This document shows positions 57,577 to 64,000 of a stretch of DNA of 64,000 nucleotides, piece by piece. Position numbers and translations under genes: made by a program. The first letter of the stretch is position 1, and every line of letters begins with the position of its first letter. Source of the stretch: Spinacia oleracea (lineage: Eukaryota; Streptophyta; Magnoliopsida; Caryophyllales; Amaranthaceae). The notes beneath the pieces were generated by a model. That model worked only from the letters and a program-made list of their open reading frames with translations. It made no database searches and was not told the DNA's origin. Location of the stretch: NCBI RefSeq assembly GCF_020520425.1, contig NC_079491.1, positions 41,902,027-41,966,026 on the forward strand, written 5' to 3'.

Positions 57577-60544
57577 TGTAATACCTCGTATTTTTATAAT
57601 ATTTATAAATATATTTTATTATATTTATAAAGCATTTTACAATTTATTAACATTTAAATAATATTTAAATGCATTTTATTTAATGTATTTTAATTAATTA
57701 GAATATTTATTATTTTAATTAATTACGAAACGAATTTAATTCTTGAGTCGGGAAATTAAATGAGTTGCAAATGATTTTTAAAGGCTTCGGGTTTTAAATG
57801 AAAATTCCAATTCGTTTTATTAAACGAGCCCAATCAAAAGCATTTAATTCAAGTCCTAAGCTAGCCCAATCATTTAATTCCCTAAGCCCAATTCTAATTT
57901 CTTAAGCCTAGCCCATTAACAATAAGGAGCCTATAAATAGGACTCCTCATCATTAAATGACCCCCCTATTTTGTCATAAACCCTTTTCTCTCTTTCTTGC
58001 CCAACACTCCTCTTTCTCTCTCCCTTTTTGTTCGACCGGCTCACTCGGCCCGCAAGCACGAGCCTCATGCTGTTGCGTCGCTGCTGCTCCCTTGTGCCCT
58101 CGTGTGCCCCGCGCGCCAGCGCCCACACTCTCTCTCTCGCCCCTCGCGCGCCAGCGCCCGCACTCCCTCGCTCGCTCTCTCGCGCCAGCGCGCGCTGTCC
58201 CTCTCGTCTCTCGCCCGCAGCTGCAGCGTGCCCTCGTGCCTGCGATGCTGCTGTGCCTTGTTGTTGCTCGCGTGCTCAGCACACGCCCTCGCCCTCTTTC
58301 CCCTCCTCTCGCGTGCGCGCCCCAGCGTGCCGTGTGCCCTGTCCCGCGCGCAAGCGCTGCTGCGTCCCTTCGTCCTTGCGCGCACACACGCGTGTGTGTG
58401 TGTGTTGTTCGTGCTCGTAATGCAATTCCTTTTTCGCCCAATCACTTTAATTCGTGGTTGTTCCGTGATATAGGCCGGATTGGTATAATTCTCTTCTTCC
58501 TTACCTATTCTATTTAAATTCTGTATTTTAAATTATTATATTAATATTGTTTTGAGTAATTAAAATGCTGGGAACCGATTATGAATACCGTGGTTTGAGG
58601 ATTTGTGTGTTGTGATTCATTAGGTTTGTTTTAATTATTAAAGGACGAATTTTCAGATTTGCTTATTGAATAAAGCATTGATTTTTATGATAATAAACTA
58701 GTATTATTGGGATTTTCAAGTTAGGGTTTTAACCTAGACCTAATGAGTCAATTGATTAGCATAATTAGGTGATGATTTTAATTATGATAATCAATTATAT
58801 TTTCAGATTTGAATAAAGGTTTAAAGTGTCGATTTTTATTGATTTTAAAGGCGGAAAAAGTATGTTTTCGTACTAGGGATTTATTTTGCAAATTGAGACG
58901 TTTTTATTATTGAAAAACGATTGAATTCTAAAGTCTAAAGGAGGTTTTAAATTTTATAAAGTTGCTGGAAATTTAATAAACATGGAAATAATTTAAGTTT
59001 CATTATTTTGATGATAGGAGGTGATTTCTAGTTGAGTGCTCGTTATTGCAAAGTGGCCCGTACGCTTAGGTATTCAAGTTACGTACAAGTCTAGTGCGAC
59101 CACACCTTTTTGTCAATGACATTACATGATTGTTGATGATGTGAATTACATTATGTGGAATCATGTTTATTTTGGTGAACGAGCATGTGATTTGTGATGT
59201 TGGATTTATTGGATTAATTGTTGAACAAGCATGTTGGAATTATTATGAGTATGGATTTCATTGTCATTCATGTTGTTCAATATTTATGCATGTATGGTTT
59301 ATTTCACATGCAAGAGATGGATTATTTATTTGTATGCTATTGTACGGGATGTCTAGCTTACTTTGAGCCAATTATTCGTACCTCGTTGTACTATTTATTT
59401 TACCACATGTGAAGGGTTAGCCCATGTAAGCCACCGCACATGTAGGGTTCAGTGGGGAATATTATGTATGAAATGAATTAGGATTTGTCGTGCAAGGGCA
59501 CAACCCTCATGTTAATGTGCATGATGTGGAGTCTCACTTTGGTGAGGAGGAACATGGTAGTAATATCACAAATTGTCTTGCCTTGTTGATCACAAGTCCT
59601 AAAGCATTTAAAATAAGATTGTTTTGGTTGTTGTTTATTAACTGTATGTGTGCATGTTGGTGAATCTTGAGTTCGCCTTTGATAAAATATTAATAAACGT
59701 AAAGTGCAACCAGAACAAGCTTCAAAACTCTTGGAACGTATATAACTTGAGTATGAACAACAATGGGGGGAGTCTTGCCGGAAAGCTCGTACTCCTACTA
59801 ATGATACAAGACGTTGTTTAATTTATATTATGCGCAGGAATTCCATCGGTATGGCCCGACACTCGGTATGGCCCGATTTTATTATTTATTATTTGGTGTA
59901 TGGTTGGCTCCCATCACCTTTTCCCTTTGTGGATATTCTTTTGGCCCGTTCGAAGCTTATTCTAATTAAATTGTGAGTCAAGAGTCGAGTCAAGAGTCGA
60001 GTCTTGTATTCATGATTGATTGTTAATTATTATATGGCTTTTGCATATTGATTAGCACTTAGTTAGTGATGCATGTTTTAGTTTCATTCACTCTATGCTT
60101 GCAAGTACTCAGCTTTTGCTGACTACGTGCTTTGTGTGTTTTGGTCATGGCCTTTGCCTTAATGACCCTATGATGATCTATTATTTGCACTTGCATTGAT
60201 GGGGAGTAGAATAAAATAGCAGGTTGGTAGATCGGAATCATGTGGCTTGGGATGATCGAGAGAGTTGCATGTTTTCGTATTTTGAACTATTTAATTTTAC
60301 TTTAATTATGTTTGAAACGTTTGAATTATTTATACTTTGGGTTTTGGGCCATTATGGTTCCAAATTGTAGGAGGCCTCAATATTTCATTAATTATGTTTT
60401 TAAAGGTTAGTTGACATTTAATTTCGCTGCGTAATTCTGGTGATAGCCTTAACCGTTATCACGGTGGCGGTAATGCTTTAGTAATTCCTTTATTTTAAGT
60501 TGGAAAATGGTTTTATAAAAGCAAGGAATTATTAGGGTGTTACA
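57577..60544 (+). repeat. 3' LTR of element A, uninterrupted
   Basis: 2968 bp, TGTAATACCTCG to GGGTGTTACA, TATA box at 57931-57940, GC-rich island at 58040-58420. Serves as the reference that shows where B and C entered the 5' LTR. Followed by CATAG. Confidence 0.94.
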
Positions 60545-61458
60545 CATAGATATTATGGTATAGTTATAATACCAATTTCTAGATTGGTACACATACATTA
60601 TCTTCTATTTTGTTTTAGTTAAACCACTAGTACTTGTTAAGTGCCAATATAATATATTTTTGTATCAGATAAATCAATACATTTTCAATTATGAATAAAT
60701 TATTATCTTCGAATTAATACTCTTTGAATTTCGACATAAATTTCTATGAAGTATCTACCTCCCAATTTCCTTTTTATTAATGTTCTACAATGCAACATCA
60801 GCCCAGTAACTGCAAATAAATTTGTCAAACTATCTGAAATTTAGTATAAACAACATTTATACAATTTTGCACTTGTTTCAATCGTCGTAAAGAAATTCGG
60901 GACTACTACCAACGAATTCAAACAGTTCATGGGAAGTTCGTACCATCCCTTTTCTTTCTCTCTCATGTGGAAGAACTTGTTCTTGTTTCTTTCTCTCTCT
61001 TGTGGAAGGAAGAACATGTTCTTGTTTATTTCTCTCTCTTGTGGAAGGAAGAACCCTTAGGTTTGAATCGAAGGATTTCTGTGTAAAAAATTTCCTCCAA
61101 CTTTTCTGTGTATTTTCTTCAGCGATTTGACGAAAATTTCCCACCAAGTTTTCCGCCCACAAATTTCCCCACACCCCGTTCCCCATTAGGGTGAAAAAGT
61201 ACCTTTCCATAATTTCTTTTACACTTTTCCTTTATATTTAACCTGTTTATATTATTAAAATGGTACTTGTATCCAATTTGAACGTAAGCCGTTATGACAA
61301 GATTTCCTCAGTGGAGCTAATAAATCAGTCCTTTTTATTAGGCGGTCTAATACAAAATTTGCGTAGGGAGAAAGTATTTATTTTTATTTGGAATAAACCA
61401 CGAAAAAAGAGAGCAATCTAAAAATAAAGAAACTTCACCGCCATTAACACACTAAACA
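60545..61458. other. Spacer between A and the heme oxygenase gene
   Basis: 60545-60680 continues the GGTA/TACCA-word DNA interrupted by A. A CT-rich 35-39-bp tandem repeat of TTTCTCTCTCTTGTGGAAGG lies at 60952-61056. It makes a minus-strand frame (60878-61210) look repetitive, but that frame has no known domain. The last 100 bp should hold the promoter and leader of the downstream gene; no clear TATA box is seen. Confidence 0.45.
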
Positions 61459-64000
61459 ATGGCGACAATGTCAGTTTCTCTCTCCTCAAACCATATCACT
61501 CCCCCATTATCAACACTAAACCGAAACCCCCTCAATACTCTCACCCAGTCCCGATTTCTCAAAACCCCAATAAAATTTAATAAATTATCCGTTAAACTAA
61601 GTTGCTCCTACTCCGAAACATCCATTCCCACATTCACAACATCATCTTCAGAATCAGATACTGAAGAAGAAGAAGAACAAATTGAGGACAAAGAATCAAA
61701 CCCATTTCTCGCAACGACATCGTGTTCGAATGGAGGGTTACCTCCACCAGTGCTGAAGAAGAGGAAGAGGTACAGGAAAGAGTATCCTGGTGAGAGTAAA
61801 GGGATTACTGAAGAAATGAGGTTTGTTGCCATGAAGCTTCGCAATGATAAAGGGTCTTTTAAGTCATCTTCTTCGACGTCAAATGAGGAGGACTCAGATG
61901 ATGGGGAGGAGTCTGATGAGTGTTGGGAGCCTAGTGTTGAAGGTTTTCTCAAGTATTTGGTTGATAGTAAGCTAGTGTTCGAAACGATAGAAACTGTTGT
62001 CGAGGATTCAAACGACGTGTCGTGTGAGTTTTCGAACTTTTATTTAACAACATGCAATTATATAGCTACTTACTCTTGTTTGTAGTGTGAGTTCATGTTG
62101 GATTAAATTGGATACCTAACTTTGCTTGTAGGTTGTGTTAAGATTTTGTGGAGTGATTGCCTACACTATTTGTAATTTTAGTTAAGACTGAGGATATTGG
62201 ATTTAATTGGCTGCTACTTGGTGAAGTTTATTGGATTTGCTACTTACTCTTGTTTGTATTTTGAATTTGAACTAAGACTCTATGGATACTATTATGAATA
62301 TGATTCACTGGGTAGATTACTTGGTAAAGTTTATCAGTATGGCTGCCTATTATTTGTAATTTGATGGTGTGTTGTATTCAACTTATTTTGACTTATATGA
62401 ACTTATCTGAATTTGTCTGGAATTTGCTGATGTCAATTGGATATCGTGTGATGTACTCTTTGGTATGCTTGACTGGACATCTCTCATTCATGCCAACCCT
62501 ATTGTTAAATCTTTTGAAGCTCATCAAGAAGCTTAGTAAGGTTTGAGGGTATCTCGTATGAAGTAGGATGCCCTTGCTAGCAACATGTTTGTGTGTCAGA
62601 CTAAACTCCCACTTCGTTGGTTGATAAAAGATGCAAAGTTGGAGCCTTAGAAATGGAAAATTTAGGATTGTCCTTAATGTGATAAATTGAATTCCTGTTA
62701 AATTGGAACTCAAGGACACTTGTGTAAGATATGAGCTGCACCCATAGGCAAAACATTGCATCATATATTTCAGGAGTGATCTTCTAATTGAAGAGGAACT
62801 TCACATCTCTAGATTTTTCTAGACATGTCTTACCAACTTGCTAGTTACTTTGATAAAAAAAAAAAAGGATTAGATTTAGGCTTCATGTTCAGAAGTCTAA
62901 TACTTTAACAGCAGACTTACAATTAACAGTTATGGTCCTTGTGGAACTGCCGTTATTTATGATCCAGCAAAGAATTTATTGTATGTTAGTCTTGACTCTT
63001 GAGGATGATAGTGTTCAGAATACATGTCGTGACATTCACGTTACCCATATCTGTTTGATCACCTTGGCTCTGTCACCAATTACAGGTTCTACAGTCTAGT
63101 CAATAAATGGTTTTGATTCTTCGGCTTCTAATCCTATGAAGCGGGAATAAGGTGAGCATTGAGAAGTTCAATGACCCTTCTCAGCATAATTATGACACAA
63201 CACAAAATATTAGAGAACAAGTGTTTAACCATGAGTTAAATAGTGTATAGTCATGGTGGAGAATAATGTGTTCTCGAGGTTAGAGGCTAACAAAATAGTA
63301 GTAATGGTGATCAGCCGGAATAGCCATCAAGATACAGTTGGGATACAGGTGGCTGGTGGCCGTGGTGGGGTGTGGCGATTTGTTTTGTGGAGACTAAGTG
63401 GTATTTGTGGTTGTGAGGGGGAATGGGAGGTGGGAACCTGGAAGGGGATAAGGTTTGCGGTTGACCTAATGACAATTGCTTAATGGTAGTGATTACTGTA
63501 GGTATTCTCCAGTTTTTACACCTTGTAAATAATATAAGATGCCATCATCTAGTTAGTTGAAAATCCTTATTCGTTTTGGTGGTAAGGTCATTAACTTGCA
63601 TGTGAGAGATCGCAAGTTCAAGAACTTTATGGAAGAATGTAAAAGAAGAATGTCACCTCTGCTCTGAAAATCATTTTCGCATCATGTCATTGTCAAGTGG
63701 ATTCTGTCAAGTTGAACATATCATTCACAATACCCCTCATTCTCTCTTATAGAAAGAAGGCCAATATTTACTATTGTTTTATGTTTACTTTTTCCATAAA
63801 GTTTTGGGCAAACCTCTTTGTTCAATTTCTTTGGATGCTTTCTTTCTACTGCTTGGAAAAACTAGCTAGTTTCATTCCATCACAGTACACTATGAATATA
63901 TGTCGTGCTATAAATTTCAAAATTTTCCATCATTGTGTTCAACTTCATCAACAAGAGCAGTAGGGTCATGTTTTCTACTGAAATTAGAAACGTGAACCTT
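61459..64000 (+). CDS. HO2: Heme oxygenase 2, chloroplastic (first exon; gene runs off the window)
   Basis: Exon 1 is 61459-62023 (188 codons plus one base), ATG in a good context (AACAATGGCG), donor CGT|GTGAGT. Residues 1-50 are Ser/Thr-rich with few acids, typical of a chloroplast transit peptide. An acidic stretch DTEEEEEQIED follows, then the conserved block KKRKRYRKEYPGESKGITEE with MRFVAMKLRN, a second acidic insert (EEDSDDGEESDE) and GFLKYLVDSKLVFETIE. This order and the KKRKRYRK block fit HO2 rather than HO1. Family knowledge: plant HO2 is usually described as lacking the heme-ligand His and being inactive or nearly so; that region is outside the window. Reading past 62023 ends in a stop at 62083-62085. 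Confidence 0.82.
62024..64000 (+). other. First intron of the heme oxygenase gene (partial)
   Basis: Nearly 2 kb with no recognisable second exon. It may contain transposon debris, but none is identified. Short open frames at 63253-63483 and 63697-63963 have no known domain. Confidence 0.5.

Larger units (their letters stand above)
33989..60544 (+). mobile_element. Element A: Ty3/gypsy chromovirus, host of nested insertions B and C
   Basis: The exact 5-bp duplication CATAG flanks it (33984-33988 and 60545-60549). The 5' LTR (33989-50782) is interrupted by B and C. Subtracting B (12436 bp), C (1384 bp) and their two 5-bp target duplications leaves 2964 bp, against 2968 bp for the 3' LTR (57577-60544). 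The interior (50783-57576) has a tRNA-Met-like PBS, an extra acidic ORF, gag, protease, RT, RNase H, integrase and a C-terminal chromodomain-like region, then a purine tract. Long LTRs and the chromodomain suggest the Tekay/Del branch of chromoviruses (inference). Several stops and frameshifts make it non-autonomous now. Confidence 0.92.

Noticed and set aside
60878..61210. 110-codon minus-strand frame with repeated LPSTRERKKQE text
   Set aside because: The repetition comes from a CT-rich 35-39-bp tandem repeat; no domain or splice context supports a gene.

Overview
This window is nuclear DNA of a flowering plant. The genes have many GT/AG introns, there is degenerate plant-type TTTAGGG telomere repeat, and most of the DNA is nested LTR retrotransposons of plant lineages. 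A eudicot is likely; the species cannot be fixed from sequence alone (an Amaranthaceae-like genome is only a guess).

Layout. 1-1997: AT-rich spacer with an array of AGAACAT words. 1998-8725: a complete ten-exon host gene for a SERAC1-like alpha/beta hydrolase with a LINE fragment in intron 4. 9037-9189: a perfect foldback. About 10090-14812: remnant of a CACTA transposon, itself hit by a chromovirus-type solo LTR (11405-14275, 5-bp target duplication GTGGT). 14813-18590: a possible small spliced gene, tandem repeats, telomere-like repeat and a Tourist-type MITE. 18590-31638: a FAR1/MULE transposase pseudogene on the minus strand, split by a 10.2-kb Copia-like element (D, 19704-29938, TSD GATTG). 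31639-33988: AT-rich DNA with GGTAC-type repeats and a short plastid trnD-like piece.

33989-60544: one nested complex. Element A is a Ty3/gypsy chromovirus (TSD CATAG, LTRs of 2964 bp net and 2968 bp) with an intact extra ORF and a broken gag-pol. Its 5' LTR is interrupted by element B (34319-46754, TSD CTAAG) and by a solo LTR of the D family (C, 48834-50217, TSD AAGAG). Removing both restores the 5' LTR to within 4 bp of the 3' LTR length.

Element B is the most interesting object. It is a Tat-like, non-autonomous Ty3/gypsy element that keeps one long intact gag-protease ORF, has lost RT/RNase H/integrase, and carries an antisense two-exon gene with its own TATA box. A 61-bp double-hairpin module recurs in six full copies and one half copy across B. 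It lies 73-74 bp upstream of the TATA box of both the LTR promoter and the antisense promoter, although the intervening sequences look unrelated.

61459-64000: the first exon and part of a long intron of a chloroplast heme oxygenase 2 gene, running off the window. The host genes at the two ends are intact as far as seen; almost everything between them is transposon material from apparently recent insertions.
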